From positions 1 to 64,000 of the forward strand of contig JBIQLW010000020.1 of NCBI GenBank assembly GCA_044463945.1: a stretch of 64,000 bases of DNA. The letters are read 5' to 3'. The position numbers were made by a program, and so were the translations under genes. Position 1 is the first letter of the stretch; every line of letters begins with the position of its first letter. Positions 51,447 to 59,920 of this stretch are shown here, piece by piece. The DNA is from 62-47 sp044463945 (lineage in GTDB: Bacteria > Pseudomonadota > Alphaproteobacteria > Rhizobiales > Xanthobacteraceae). The notes under the pieces are model-generated. The model ran no database searches and had not been told where the DNA came from. It worked only from the letters and a program-made list of their open reading frames with translations.

Positions 51447-53630
51447 CTATTTCTTCGGGCGGATAGCGTCCGCCGTGCCCTGGATGAACGCCGCGATCTG
51501 GCGGACATCGGTCTCGGAGAGCTTGCCGGTGAAATCCGGCATACCCCTGTCCATGAACGGCCCCTTCAGGACGATGTCCTTCAGGTTGGCGATGGTTTCC
51601 GGGGCCGAGTAGCCGAGGTTCTTGATGTTGCCGCCTTTGTCCACCCCCGGCACGCCGTGGCAGAACGCGCAGTTGGTGACGTAGAGCAGCGTCCCCGGCT
51701 CGACGTCCTTGGGATCGTACTTGACGCCCTCGACGAGGCCGGCAAGTTGCAGCTTGGTAAATTCCGGCGGCTTGGCCTTGCCGCCGATGGCGAAGGTGAA
51801 CACCGTGCCCGGCCCTTCCTTGTCGGTGGCGCGCTGGGTCTCGCCGAACACGCCGCCCCAGCCGACCGCGATGGAGACGTACTGCACGCCGTCCACCATG
51901 TAGGTCGCCGGCCCCGCCACCACGCCGGTGCCGGTGGACTGCTCCCACAGCTTCTCGCCGGTCTTGGCGTTATAGGCGACGAAGCGGCCGTCGGCGGTGC
52001 CCTGGAACACCAGGTTGCCCGCCGTGGTCAGCGTGCCGCCGTTCCACGGCGAGACGTAGTCGTGCTTCCACACCTGCTCCTGCTTGACCGGATCCCACGC
52101 GATCAGCCGGCCAAACGGTTGGCTTTTCGGCGGCGTCGCGTTGACGGCGAAGCCGATGTTCCAGCCGATGCCGGACATCGCCTTGCCCGGCGCGACCTCG
52201 TTATGCTTGAAGCTCGGCTCCGCGGTCAGGTTGAGCGGCACGTGCTGCGCCGGCAGATAGACCAGGCCGGTCTGCGGGTTGAACGACATCGGGTGCCAGT
52301 TGTGCGCGCCGAACGGACCGGGGATGGCATCGAACGGCTTGTCGCCGCGCGCCTCCGCCACCTCGATCGGACGGCCGTCCTTGTCGTAGCCGGTGGCCCA
52401 GTTCACATCGACGAAGTTCTTCGCCGAGATGAACTTGCCGTTGGTGCGGTCGATGACGAAGAAGAAGCCGTTCTTCGGCGCGTGCAGGATGACCTTGCGC
52501 GGCTGGCCGTCGATGGTCAGGTCGGCAAGGATCATCGGCTGGGTCGAGGTATAGTCCCAGTTGTCGCCGGGCGTCTCCTGATAGTGCCAGACGTATTTGC
52601 CGGTATCGGGATTGAGCGCGACGATCGACGCCAGATAGAGGTTGTCGCCACCGGCGGGGCTGCGCAGCTTGCGGTTCCACGGCGAGCCGTTGCCGGTGCC
52701 GATATAGAGCAGATTCAACTGCGGATCGTAGGTCATGGTATCCCAAGGCGTGCCGCCGCCGCCGTTGATCCAGTATTTGCCCGATGGGTCCCAGGTCTTG
52801 GCGGCCTTCTCCATCGATTCATCCTCGAACGGCTTCGACGGATCGCCGGGCACGGTGAACCAGCGCCACGCCAGCTTGCCGGTTTCGGTGTCGTAGGCCG
52901 ACACGTAGCCGCGCACGCCGTATTCCGCGCCGCCGTTGCCGATGATGACCTTGCCGTTGATGACGCGCGGCGCGCCGGTCACCGTGTAGGAGTAGGAGTG
53001 GTCGATGATGGTGTCGGTTTCCCAGACCTTGTTGCCGGTGACCGCATCGAGCGCGACGAGTCGGCCGTCATAGGCGCCGACGAACACCTTGCCCTTGTAG
53101 AGCGCGACGCCGCGATTGACGACGTCGCAGCAGCCGCGATAGCCCTTGGAGCGATCGACGCCGGGGTCAAAGCTCCAGATCCGCTTGCCGGTGCGGACAT
53201 CGACGGCGTGGACCACGCTCCACGACGCGGTGACATACATGACGCCATCGACCACCAGCGGCGTCGCTTCGACGCCACGGATCGATTCGAGGTTGTAGGT
53301 CCACATCAGGCCAAGATCCTTGACGTTGCCGTCGTTGATCTTGTCGAGCTTGCTGAAGCGCGTTTCGGCGTAGTCGAGGCCGTAGCTGAGCCAATCGTTG
53401 GTGGTGGCGGCGTTATCGATGATCGCCTTGCTGTCGACAGCCGAGGTCACCGCCTTGATGTGCGCCGCCGAGCCCTTGGCGTCCTGCGCGCTCGCGCCGC
53501 CGCTTGCCAGCGACGCCGCAAGCGCGGCAATCGCGATGCCGCTCAAGGCATATGCAAGCAAGGGGCGCCGCCCCCGATCCCGAGCGGAGCGCGGCGACGC
53601 TCCGCCAGTCGAACCTGGAAGATTCTGCAT
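51447..53630 (-). CDS. PQQ-dependent alcohol dehydrogenase with cytochrome c domain
   Basis: Periplasmic quinohaemoprotein alcohol dehydrogenase of about 727 residues. The start ATG 53630 follows GGGAGGACGTC. The signal peptide ends near GGASA|QD. The eight-bladed propeller carries WTYNLESIRGVEATPLVVDG, the adjacent cysteine pair YRGCCDVVNRG, and the catalytic Asp in GGGGTPWDTMTYDP. A C-terminal cytochrome c domain has NCAFCHGVPG (CxxCH) and a Met ligand candidate in DRGMPDFTGKL. It oxidises alcohols and passes electrons to the respiratory chain. No pqq synthesis or cytochrome genes are adjacent. Confidence 0.93.
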   Translation of the reverse strand: MQNLPGSTGGASPRSARDRGRRPLLAYALSGIAIAALAASLASGGASAQDAKGSAAHIKAVTSAVDSKAIIDNAATTNDWLSYGLDYAETRFSKLDKINDGNVKDLGLMWTYNLESIRGVEATPLVVDGVMYVTASWSVVHAVDVRTGKRIWSFDPGVDRSKGYRGCCDVVNRGVALYKGKVFVGAYDGRLVALDAVTGNKVWETDTIIDHSYSYTVTGAPRVINGKVIIGNGGAEYGVRGYVSAYDTETGKLAWRWFTVPGDPSKPFEDESMEKAAKTWDPSGKYWINGGGGTPWDTMTYDPQLNLLYIGTGNGSPWNRKLRSPAGGDNLYLASIVALNPDTGKYVWHYQETPGDNWDYTSTQPMILADLTIDGQPRKVILHAPKNGFFFVIDRTNGKFISAKNFVDVNWATGYDKDGRPIEVAEARGDKPFDAIPGPFGAHNWHPMSFNPQTGLVYLPAQHVPLNLTAEPSFKHNEVAPGKAMSGIGWNIGFAVNATPPKSQPFGRLIAWDPVKQEQVWKHDYVSPWNGGTLTTAGNLVFQGTADGRFVAYNAKTGEKLWEQSTGTGVVAGPATYMVDGVQYVSIAVGWGGVFGETQRATDKEGPGTVFTFAIGGKAKPPEFTKLQLAGLVEGVKYDPKDVEPGTLLYVTNCAFCHGVPGVDKGGNIKNLGYSAPETIANLKDIVLKGPFMDRGMPDFTGKLSETDVRQIAAFIQGTADAIRPKK

Positions 53631-53716
53631 GACGTCCTCCCTGATGGCCTCTCGCGGGCCTTCGTCAAGGCTAGGACGGCGACGCAAAGACTGTCAACAG
53701 ATTGGAACGACTCCAA

Positions 53717-54517
53717 TTAGGGCGGCCCCGCCGGCATGTCGAACAGTTCGCCGTCGTAACCGGCCTCCGCGGGTATCCGAAGACGGCGTGTATCGCCGTC
53801 CCGGGTGATAACCGGCATCACCGTCACCACTTTGCCGCGCCGCGCATCGTCAAGGGCTGCATCAACGGAGCGCTGCTTGCCGAGCTTGATGAGGTTGCGT
53901 GTGGTCGGAAACGGCAGCTTGAAGCGGCCGCTGTCGCCGCCGGCCAGCGCCTCCTGCGGCGACACCCAGACCGAGTCGGTGGACTCGCGGCCGTCGTGGG
54001 CGCCGACCTGCTCCGGCGGCGCCTTGGCGAGGAAGAAGTGCGTGTCGAAACGCTTGGGCAGACCTTCCGGGGTGATCCAGTGGGCGTAATGCGCCAGTTG
54101 ATCGACCGCCGGCATCAGATCGTGCGACGCCAGCACCTCCCTGAACGATATCTGGCCCTCGCACAGCGCGGTGCGCTGGGCCGCCGCGATCTCGGCCGCG
54201 CGCGGCGCGGCGATCAGGTCGCGCGAGCCGCGCGGGCGCGCCAGCAGGATGCCGCTTTCCTCGAACGTCTCGCGGATCGCGGCGACGCGAAACTGCAACG
54301 CCGCCGCGTCAAGACCGTCGCCGGCATGAAGCCCGGCGTCGGCGGCGATATCGCGGTCACCCGGATCGACGCTGCCGCCGGGAAACACCAGCGCGCCGGA
54401 AGCGAACTCGATCTGATAGTGCCGCACCATCATGAACACCTCGATGGCGGAAGCGCCGTCGCGCAGCAACAGGATGCTGGACGCAGGGCGCGCGGCGACG
54501 GCAGCTTCGGTCGGCAT
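53717..54517 (-). CDS. Nudix hydrolase (NUDT19/CoA-type)
   Basis: Hydrolase of 266 residues that cleaves a nucleoside diphosphate linkage. The Nudix box is split over ALVFPGGSVDPGD and RVAAIRETFEESGILLAR, with the RExxEExG core intact and a 20-30 residue insertion in front, as in NUDT19-like CoA or acyl-CoA diphosphatases. It is encoded 24 bp downstream of the DapA-family gene and may be cotranscribed. The acyl-CoA genes further upstream fit a CoA-related role (inference). Confidence 0.88.
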   Translation of the reverse strand: MPTEAAVAARPASSILLLRDGASAIEVFMMVRHYQIEFASGALVFPGGSVDPGDRDIAADAGLHAGDGLDAAALQFRVAAIRETFEESGILLARPRGSRDLIAAPRAAEIAAAQRTALCEGQISFREVLASHDLMPAVDQLAHYAHWITPEGLPKRFDTHFFLAKAPPEQVGAHDGRESTDSVWVSPQEALAGGDSGRFKLPFPTTRNLIKLGKQRSVDAALDDARRGKVVTVMPVITRDGDTRRLRIPAEAGYDGELFDMPAGPP

Positions 54518-54540
54518 GACGGTTCTCCTTATTGATTATC

Positions 54541-55494
54541 TTATCCGGCGGTGCTCGCCTGCGGCGCGATCAGCGCACGCTTGTCGGCCCGCGCGACACG
54601 CGACAAGAGATAATCGACCTCGGCGCGCGCGATTGCCGTGAGCGTCGCGCCGGGCTTGCGCTGCGCGGCGGAGGCGATGATGCCGCGCCGGTTGAGCACG
54701 TATTTGCGCACCGCGAGCCCGACGCTGGGCTGCTGCTCGTAGCGGATCAGCGGCAGGTGGGCGTCGAACAGGTCGTGCGCGGCGTCGCGCCTGCCTTCCT
54801 TCGACAGCCGCACCACGTCGATCAGCAATTCCGGAAAGGCGTAGCCGGTCATCGCGCCGTCGGCGCCGCGCTCCATCTCGAAGTCGAGGAAGGTCGCACC
54901 GTTGCCGGTAAGGATCGACAGCGGCCGCAGCGAGCCATCCTTCTGGAAACCGCGCAGCGCGGTGATCTTCTCCAGCCCCGGCCAGTCCTCGTGCTTGAGC
55001 ATGACGCAGGACGGATTGTCCATGACGATCCTGCGGATCACCGAAGGCGTCATCACCACGCCCAGCGTCAGCGGATAGTCCTGCAACACCCACGGGATGT
55101 CGTCGCCGATCACCTCCACCGCCTGCCTGAAGTAGCCGACGATCTGGTCGTCGGTGCGCAGGCTCGGCGCCGGCGCGATCATCACCGCCGCCGCGCCCGC
55201 ATCCATCGCGGCCCGCGCCAGCGCCCGCATCGCGGCGAAGCCCGGCGCGGAAACCCCGACCACCACCGGCATCGATCGCGCGCGCCTGACGAAGCGCGTC
55301 GCCACCGCCTCGGCCTCGGTGGCGTCCATCTTCGGCGCTTCGCCGAGAATGCCGAGCACGGTGACGCCGTCGCAGCCGACCTCGGTGTAGAAATCGATCA
55401 GCCGGTCGATCGAGCCATCGTCGATGCGGCCGTCGTCGTGAAACGGCGTCGGCGCGATCGCGAAGGTGCCGGCGGCTTGGTGGGTCAGATACAT
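54541..55494 (-). CDS. DapA-family (DHDPS/NAL) lyase
   Basis: TIM-barrel aldolase of 317 residues, class I. The Schiff-base lysine is in SCVMLKHEDWPG (about 165), the proton-relay Tyr in VLQDYPLTL (about 137), and the pyruvate-binding GILGEAPKM replaces the usual GTTGE. That change makes true dihydrodipicolinate synthase unlikely; a hydroxy-oxo-acid aldolase or related lyase fits better. The ATG 55494 has GAGAGG in front; ATG 55509 overlaps the stop of the GNAT gene as ATGA. Confidence 0.85.
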   Translation of the reverse strand: MYLTHQAAGTFAIAPTPFHDDGRIDDGSIDRLIDFYTEVGCDGVTVLGILGEAPKMDATEAEAVATRFVRRARSMPVVVGVSAPGFAAMRALARAAMDAGAAAVMIAPAPSLRTDDQIVGYFRQAVEVIGDDIPWVLQDYPLTLGVVMTPSVIRRIVMDNPSCVMLKHEDWPGLEKITALRGFQKDGSLRPLSILTGNGATFLDFEMERGADGAMTGYAFPELLIDVVRLSKEGRRDAAHDLFDAHLPLIRYEQQPSVGLAVRKYVLNRRGIIASAAQRKPGATLTAIARAEVDYLLSRVARADKRALIAPQASTAG

Positions 55495-55505
55495 GCTTGA
55501 ACCTC

Positions 55506-55958
55506 TCATAACGCCAGTCGCAGGCTCGGAATCATCCGGCCGGGAACCGATCCCGACGCGACAACGCCATCGTCCAGCGCGCCCATTCGGCGGTAGAATG
55601 CAGCAGCTTCGGGGTCGGACTCAATCGTCATTACCGATGCGCCCCGCGCCGCCGCCGTCCGCGCCGCCCAGTCGAACAACGCCCTGCCCGCGCCAGTCCG
55701 AAAGTGCTCGGGATCGACAAACAGTTTCTCGAGGCTTGCGATATCGCCGTCAACGGCGATTTCGACAAATCCGACAAGACGTCCGTCGCTTTCAGCGACC
55801 TGTGCCATCGACGTGTCGAGCTTGTTCGGCGTCAGCGTCAATTCGTTCCGGCACATCTGCATGAAGGCCGCATCATATCCCCATGCCGCCTTCGAACGCA
55901 GGCAAAGGGCCGTCAGCGCGGCGCACTCACGATGATGTGCGGGACGTAGCGAAAGCAT
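55506..55958 (-). CDS. GNAT family N-acetyltransferase
   Basis: Acetyltransferase of 150 residues that uses acetyl-CoA. The start ATG 55958 (MLSLRPAHHRECAAL) matches the family. The CoA-binding motif A reads LEKLFVDPEHFRTGAGRALF, with the conserved R/Q-x-x-G-x-A shortened, and motif B follows in SVMTIESDPEAAAFYRRMGA. The acceptor is unknown. The gene overlaps the DapA-family gene. Confidence 0.87.
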   Translation of the reverse strand: MLSLRPAHHRECAALTALCLRSKAAWGYDAAFMQMCRNELTLTPNKLDTSMAQVAESDGRLVGFVEIAVDGDIASLEKLFVDPEHFRTGAGRALFDWAARTAAARGASVMTIESDPEAAAFYRRMGALDDGVVASGSVPGRMIPSLRLAL

Positions 55959-55989
55959 TGCGTTCTCTCTTGCGCGAATCCTGCGAGCC

Positions 55990-56862
55990 TCAGAATCTCC
56001 GCGCCGCCGCCGCATCGTCGGGGAAGAAAATCTCGCTGGCATGGGTGACGATGTCCTCGGCTTTCCAGCCGTCACGGGGCGGCTTCCAGCCCTCCATTTC
56101 CATCATCTTCATCTCGCGCACGCCGCGCGGGCCGGAGACGCCGAGCACCTTGCCGGTCTGGTCGCCGGACAACTCGCTGACCATGTATAGCACGGCGGGC
56201 GCGATGCCGTCCGGCCCCAGCGCCGCGCCGGGATTGTCGATATAGCGTTGCAGGTCGGCGGTCATCCGGGTCAGCGCGCCCGGCGCCAGCGTCCAGACAC
56301 GGATGTTGTACTTGCGGCCCTCGATCGCCAGCACGTTGGAGAGGCCCCAGATGCCGCCCTTCGCCGCGCCGTAGTTGCTCTGGCCGAAATTGCCGATCAG
56401 TCCCGAGGTCGACGAAGTGTTGACGATGACGCCGCCGCCGTTGTCCTTCATCCAGCGGAACACCGGCGCGGTCACGCAGAAGGTGCCTTTAAGGTGCACC
56501 TTGATGCACTTGTCCCAGTCGGCCTCGCTCATCTTGACGAAGCTGCGGTCGAGCAGGATGCCGGCATTGTTGACGAGAATGTCGGCCCGGCCGAAATGTT
56601 TGATGGCGTCGTCGAACACCGATTGCCCGCCGGCCATGGTGGAGATGTCGGCGGTGTTGGCGACCGCGCGGCCGCCCTCCGCCATGATCGCATCCACCAC
56701 CTTCTCGGCCATCGCGCGGTCGGAGCCGCTGCCGTCGCGCGGTCCGCCGAGATCGTTCACCACCACCGCCGCGCCCTCACGCGCGAACAGTTTCGCGTAA
56801 GCCTCGCCAAGCCCCCCGCCCGCGCCGGTGATCAGCGCCACCTTTCCGTCGAGCAGTCCCAT
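55990..56862 (-). CDS. SDR family dehydrogenase (MFE-2 hydroxyacyl-CoA type)
   Basis: NAD(P)-dependent short-chain dehydrogenase of 290 residues. The cofactor motif is ITGAGGGLGEAYA, with VNDLGGPRDGSG as in peroxisomal multifunctional enzyme type 2. NNAG is present (VNNAGI), and the catalytic Ser, Tyr and Lys are in NTSSTSG and SNYGAAKGG. The ATG 56862 follows AAGGGGAGAAGTTC. With the MaoC hydratase and thiolase genes next door, it likely oxidises a 3-hydroxyacyl-CoA in side-chain or branched-acid beta-oxidation. Confidence 0.92.
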   Translation of the reverse strand: MGLLDGKVALITGAGGGLGEAYAKLFAREGAAVVVNDLGGPRDGSGSDRAMAEKVVDAIMAEGGRAVANTADISTMAGGQSVFDDAIKHFGRADILVNNAGILLDRSFVKMSEADWDKCIKVHLKGTFCVTAPVFRWMKDNGGGVIVNTSSTSGLIGNFGQSNYGAAKGGIWGLSNVLAIEGRKYNIRVWTLAPGALTRMTADLQRYIDNPGAALGPDGIAPAVLYMVSELSGDQTGKVLGVSGPRGVREMKMMEMEGWKPPRDGWKAEDIVTHASEIFFPDDAAAARRF

Positions 56863-56960
56863 GAACTTCTCCCCTTGGTCATTGCCGGGCATAGCCGTTC
56901 AAAGAACGGCGTCGCTTCGCTCGCCTGTGGACCCGGCAATCCATCTATTTTGACGATGGA

Positions 56961-56981
56961 TGCCCGGATCAAGTCCGGGCA
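56961..56981. repeat. Short palindrome TGCCCGGA...TCCGGGCA
   Basis: Eight-bp arms with loop TCAAG lie in the 148-bp gap between the SDR and MaoC genes. Such TGCCCGG palindromes are frequent intergenic elements in this genome group, and this one may act as an mRNA stem. Confidence 0.55.
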
Positions 56982-57010
56982 TGACGGCTGTTTATGAGTG
57001 CAGCCTTTTG

Positions 57011-57871
57011 CTACGCCAGTTCCGTCCGGCCGTTCTTGATGACGGTGACGCCGCGTTCCTTCACCTTGGCCTCGAACGAAATCACGTTGCCGTCCTTCCA
57101 CAGGTCCATCGCGACGGTTTCGCCGGGATAGACCGGCGCGGAGAACCGCACCGCGTGGCGGCGGAACGCCGACGGATCGTAGTCGGCATAGGTCTGCAAC
57201 ACGCCGCGGCAGGTGATGCCGTAGGTGCACATGCCATGCAGGATCGGGCGCGGAAAGCCGCCGCGCCTGGCGAATTCGGGATCGCTGTGCAGCGGATTGC
57301 GGTCGCCGCAGAGGCGATAGATCAGCGCCTGATCCGGCCGCGTCGTGATCTCGACGGTCTTATCGGGCGCGCGGGACGGCACCTGATGCGGCTCCGGCTG
57401 ACCCTCGGAGGGGCCGCCGATGCCGCCGTCGCCGCGCGCGAAGCGCGACGCCACCAGCGTCGCCAGCGGCGCGCCGGCCGCGTCCTTGAGCACGGTCTGG
57501 TGGCGGATCACCAGCCCCTTGTCCTTGCCCTTGTCGAACACGCCGAGCACGCTGGAATCGGCGGTGATGTCGGCGGCGACCGGCATCGGCTTGTGGAAGG
57601 TGATGTCGCGCTCGCCGTCCACCACCATCACCCGGTTGAGATTCATCTCGCCGGGGCCGGAGCCCCACGCCGCGACCGAGGCGAAGGTCGGCACCACCTT
57701 GAGCGGACGCGGGGTGAGGCAGGCTTCGTTGACGAACGCCAGTTCGTTCTCATCCATCGGGTCGGCGCCGAGCCCGATGCCGTAGGCGTAGAGCATCACT
57801 TCACGGTCGCTGTAGCTGTATCGCTGGCCGATGTTCTTCAGCGCCATGAGCTGATCGTAACTGAGCGCCAT
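57011..57871 (-). CDS. MaoC-family enoyl-CoA hydratase 2
   Basis: Double-hotdog hydratase of 286 residues, adding water to an enoyl-CoA to give the (R)-3-hydroxyacyl-CoA. The N-terminal half covers LSYDQLMALKNIGQRYSYSD to about residue 140. The C-terminal half has the hydratase-2 motif YRLCGDRNPLHSDPEFARRG with catalytic Asp and His, then RPILHGMCTYG. The ATG 57871 follows ACGGAGGAAAG. It acts between an acyl-CoA dehydrogenase (not in the window) and the SDR enzyme. Confidence 0.93.
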   Translation of the reverse strand: MALSYDQLMALKNIGQRYSYSDREVMLYAYGIGLGADPMDENELAFVNEACLTPRPLKVVPTFASVAAWGSGPGEMNLNRVMVVDGERDITFHKPMPVAADITADSSVLGVFDKGKDKGLVIRHQTVLKDAAGAPLATLVASRFARGDGGIGGPSEGQPEPHQVPSRAPDKTVEITTRPDQALIYRLCGDRNPLHSDPEFARRGGFPRPILHGMCTYGITCRGVLQTYADYDPSAFRRHAVRFSAPVYPGETVAMDLWKDGNVISFEAKVKERGVTVIKNGRTELA

Positions 57872-57995
57872 CTGCGTCTTTCCTCCGTATCTTTTCGTCA
57901 TGCCCGCGACGGCGGCATAGTGTCCTCGGATCCGGCTGGACCCGCGCCGGCGCGGGGATGACCCGGTTGTTGTTCTGAAAGTCCGCCGGTCACAT

Positions 57996-58397
57996 TCAGA
58001 TCGGCGTGAAGAACGGCAACGGCGCGCCGTCGGTCGGCTTGAACACCACCTTCACCTTCTGGCCGATCTTCAATGTCGCCAGATCGCAATCGACGAAGTT
58101 GGTCTGCACCGCGGGGCCCTCCTTCAGCTTGACGTAGCCGATGGCATAAGGGCCGGTCGGGGATTTCCGCATCAGGCTGTAGGTGTAGATCTCGCCCTCG
58201 CCGCTGCTCTCCTCCCACACCGTCTTGTCGGAGAAGCAGAACGGGCAGATCGCGCGCGGGAAGTAATGCGCCTCGCCGCAGGCGAGACAGCGCTTGATGA
58301 GGAATTTGCCCTCCTTCGCGGCATCCCAGAACGGCTGCGTCTCTGCGTTGCCCTGCGGGGCCGGATACTTCTTCTCTTGAACTTTGGCGTCGGTCAT
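57996..58397 (-). CDS. Zn-ribbon/OB-fold protein (DUF35, thiolase partner)
   Basis: Small protein of 133 residues. A rubredoxin-like zinc ribbon (CLACGEAHYFPRAICPFC, four Cys) is followed by an OB-fold that binds acyl-CoA (GEIYTYSLMRKSPTGPYAIG). It overlaps the upstream thiolase gene (TGATG). DUF35 proteins form complexes with SCP2-type thiolases in steroid side-chain and related degradation, so the two probably act as one enzyme. Confidence 0.9.
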   Translation of the reverse strand: MTDAKVQEKKYPAPQGNAETQPFWDAAKEGKFLIKRCLACGEAHYFPRAICPFCFSDKTVWEESSGEGEIYTYSLMRKSPTGPYAIGYVKLKEGPAVQTNFVDCDLATLKIGQKVKVVFKPTDGAPLPFFTPI

Positions 58398-59554
58398 CAC
58401 ACGCGCTCCAGAATTGCGGTCGAGGCGGCATGGCGGACGCCGAGCAGGCCGCCGGTGCCGTGGGCGATGGCGAGATCGCAGTTCGGCACCTGCACCTTGG
58501 GGTGCGCCTCGCCGCGCAACTGGCGCACCGCCTCGATGATCTTGGTCATGCCGCCGCGGTTGACCGGATGGTTGCTGCACAGCCCGCCGCCGTCGGTGTT
58601 GAACGGCAGCTTGCCGACGCCGGAAATCAAGTTGCCGTCGGCGACGAACTTGCCGCCCTCGCCCTTCTTGCAGAAGCCGAGGTCCTCAAGCTGCATCAGC
58701 ACCGTGATGGTGAAGCTGTCGTAGATCGAGGCGTATTTGATATCCTGAGGCGTTACGCTCGCCTCCTCGAAGGCGCGCGGGCCCGACCACACGCCGGCGG
58801 AATAGGTCAGGTCGAGGTCCTTGCCGCCGCGCGGCCCCTTCATCGCCTCGCCGTGGCCGATCAGCCGCACCTGCGGCTTCTTCAGGCTCCTGGCGATCTC
58901 GGGCCGGACGACGATCAGCGCGCCGCCGCCGTCGGTAACGACGCAGCAATCCATGCGGTGCAGCGGATCGGAGATCATCGGCGAGTTGAGCACGTCCTCC
59001 ACCGTCACCACGTCCTTCAGCATCGCGTTGGGGTTGTACTGCGCGTGATGCGAGGCCGCGACCTTGATCCAGGCGAGTTGTTCGCTGGTGGTGCCGTAGT
59101 CGTGCATGTGGCGCATGGCACACATGCCGTAAGCATTATGAGTGGTGGCGCCGTAGGCCGCCTCGAAATCCACTTCCGCGCCGGCGGGGCGCGGCGGCAT
59201 CACGCTGGTGCGCGGCTTGCCGGCCAGCGTCACCAACGCAACCGAGCACTTGCCGGCGGCGATGGCCTCGGCGGCGTGGCCGAGGTGGATGATGTAGGAG
59301 CAGCCGCCGGTTTCGGTGGAATCGACGTGGCGGAGCCGCCCGGTGTCCAGGCCCAGATAGTCCACCATGGGCCAGGCCCCGCCCGGCGCGTCGCCGGCGC
59401 AGAAATAGCCGTCCACGTCGGCGATCGACAGGCCGGCGTCCTTCAGCGCACCTTTTGCGACCTCAGCGTGCAGTTGCGCGATGGATTTATCGGGCGCGTG
59501 CCGGGTCGGGTGTTCGTAAATCCCGGCGATGTAGGCTTGGCCTTTGATCGTCAA
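58397..59554 (-). CDS. SCP2-type thiolase
   Basis: Thiolase-fold protein of 385 residues, cleaving or condensing acyl-CoA. Visible stretches are DVDGYFCAGDAPGG, DSTETGGCSYIIHLGHAAEA with a cysteine at the nucleophile loop, DCCVVTDGGGALIVV and NHPVNRGGMTKIIEAVRQLR. The only good start after GGAGGC is TTG 59554 (LTIKGQAYIAGI); the 48 residues upstream to 59698 look like non-coding sequence. It is paired by overlap with the DUF35 gene. The natural substrate is probably a branched or aromatic side-chain acyl-CoA. Confidence 0.9.
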   Translation of the reverse strand: MTIKGQAYIAGIYEHPTRHAPDKSIAQLHAEVAKGALKDAGLSIADVDGYFCAGDAPGGAWPMVDYLGLDTGRLRHVDSTETGGCSYIIHLGHAAEAIAAGKCSVALVTLAGKPRTSVMPPRPAGAEVDFEAAYGATTHNAYGMCAMRHMHDYGTTSEQLAWIKVAASHHAQYNPNAMLKDVVTVEDVLNSPMISDPLHRMDCCVVTDGGGALIVVRPEIARSLKKPQVRLIGHGEAMKGPRGGKDLDLTYSAGVWSGPRAFEEASVTPQDIKYASIYDSFTITVLMQLEDLGFCKKGEGGKFVADGNLISGVGKLPFNTDGGGLCSNHPVNRGGMTKIIEAVRQLRGEAHPKVQVPNCDLAIAHGTGGLLGVRHAASTAILERV

Positions 59555-59806
59555 AACAGATGCCTCCGCTGGCGGTGGGTCCCCAGCGGATTTTCTGGCC
59601 CGTCCGCGCAGGCTTGGCAAGCGCGGAAATATTCCGCGCCGTGAGATTGAATTGGGGGAGCCGTCACCCTGAAAAACTGACCGGAAACGAGGCGTCATCG
59701 TCCGCCAACGGGTCCGTGCAAAGCACGGCCCGATGACAGGCTCCGGCGAACGATCCAGTCATCCGCGGCAGTCGTGAGAGAAACCCGATCCAACAGAGGG
59801 TCCTGG

Positions 59807-59828
59807 ATACTCCGCCTTCGCGGAGTAT
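59807..59828. repeat. Short palindrome ATACTCCGC...GCGGAGTAT
   Basis: Nine-bp arms with loop CTTC lie between the ior and thiolase genes in a 366-bp stretch (59555-59920) without a gene. This is another of the short intergenic palindromes typical of the group, and a possible terminator of the ior transcript. Confidence 0.55.
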
Positions 59829-59920
59829 GACGATTTTCGTGTGGCACCTGTCCAAGGAAACAAGTTTCTGCTCGCACCTCAGGACGCCGCCGCGCGCGGG
59901 ACAAACCTCAATACATCCCG

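Noticed and set aside
50151..53720. Very long plus-strand open frame of about 1189 codons
   Set aside because: It is the antisense of the histidine kinase and PQQ dehydrogenase genes. It is rich in Arg, His and Asp and has no recognisable domain.
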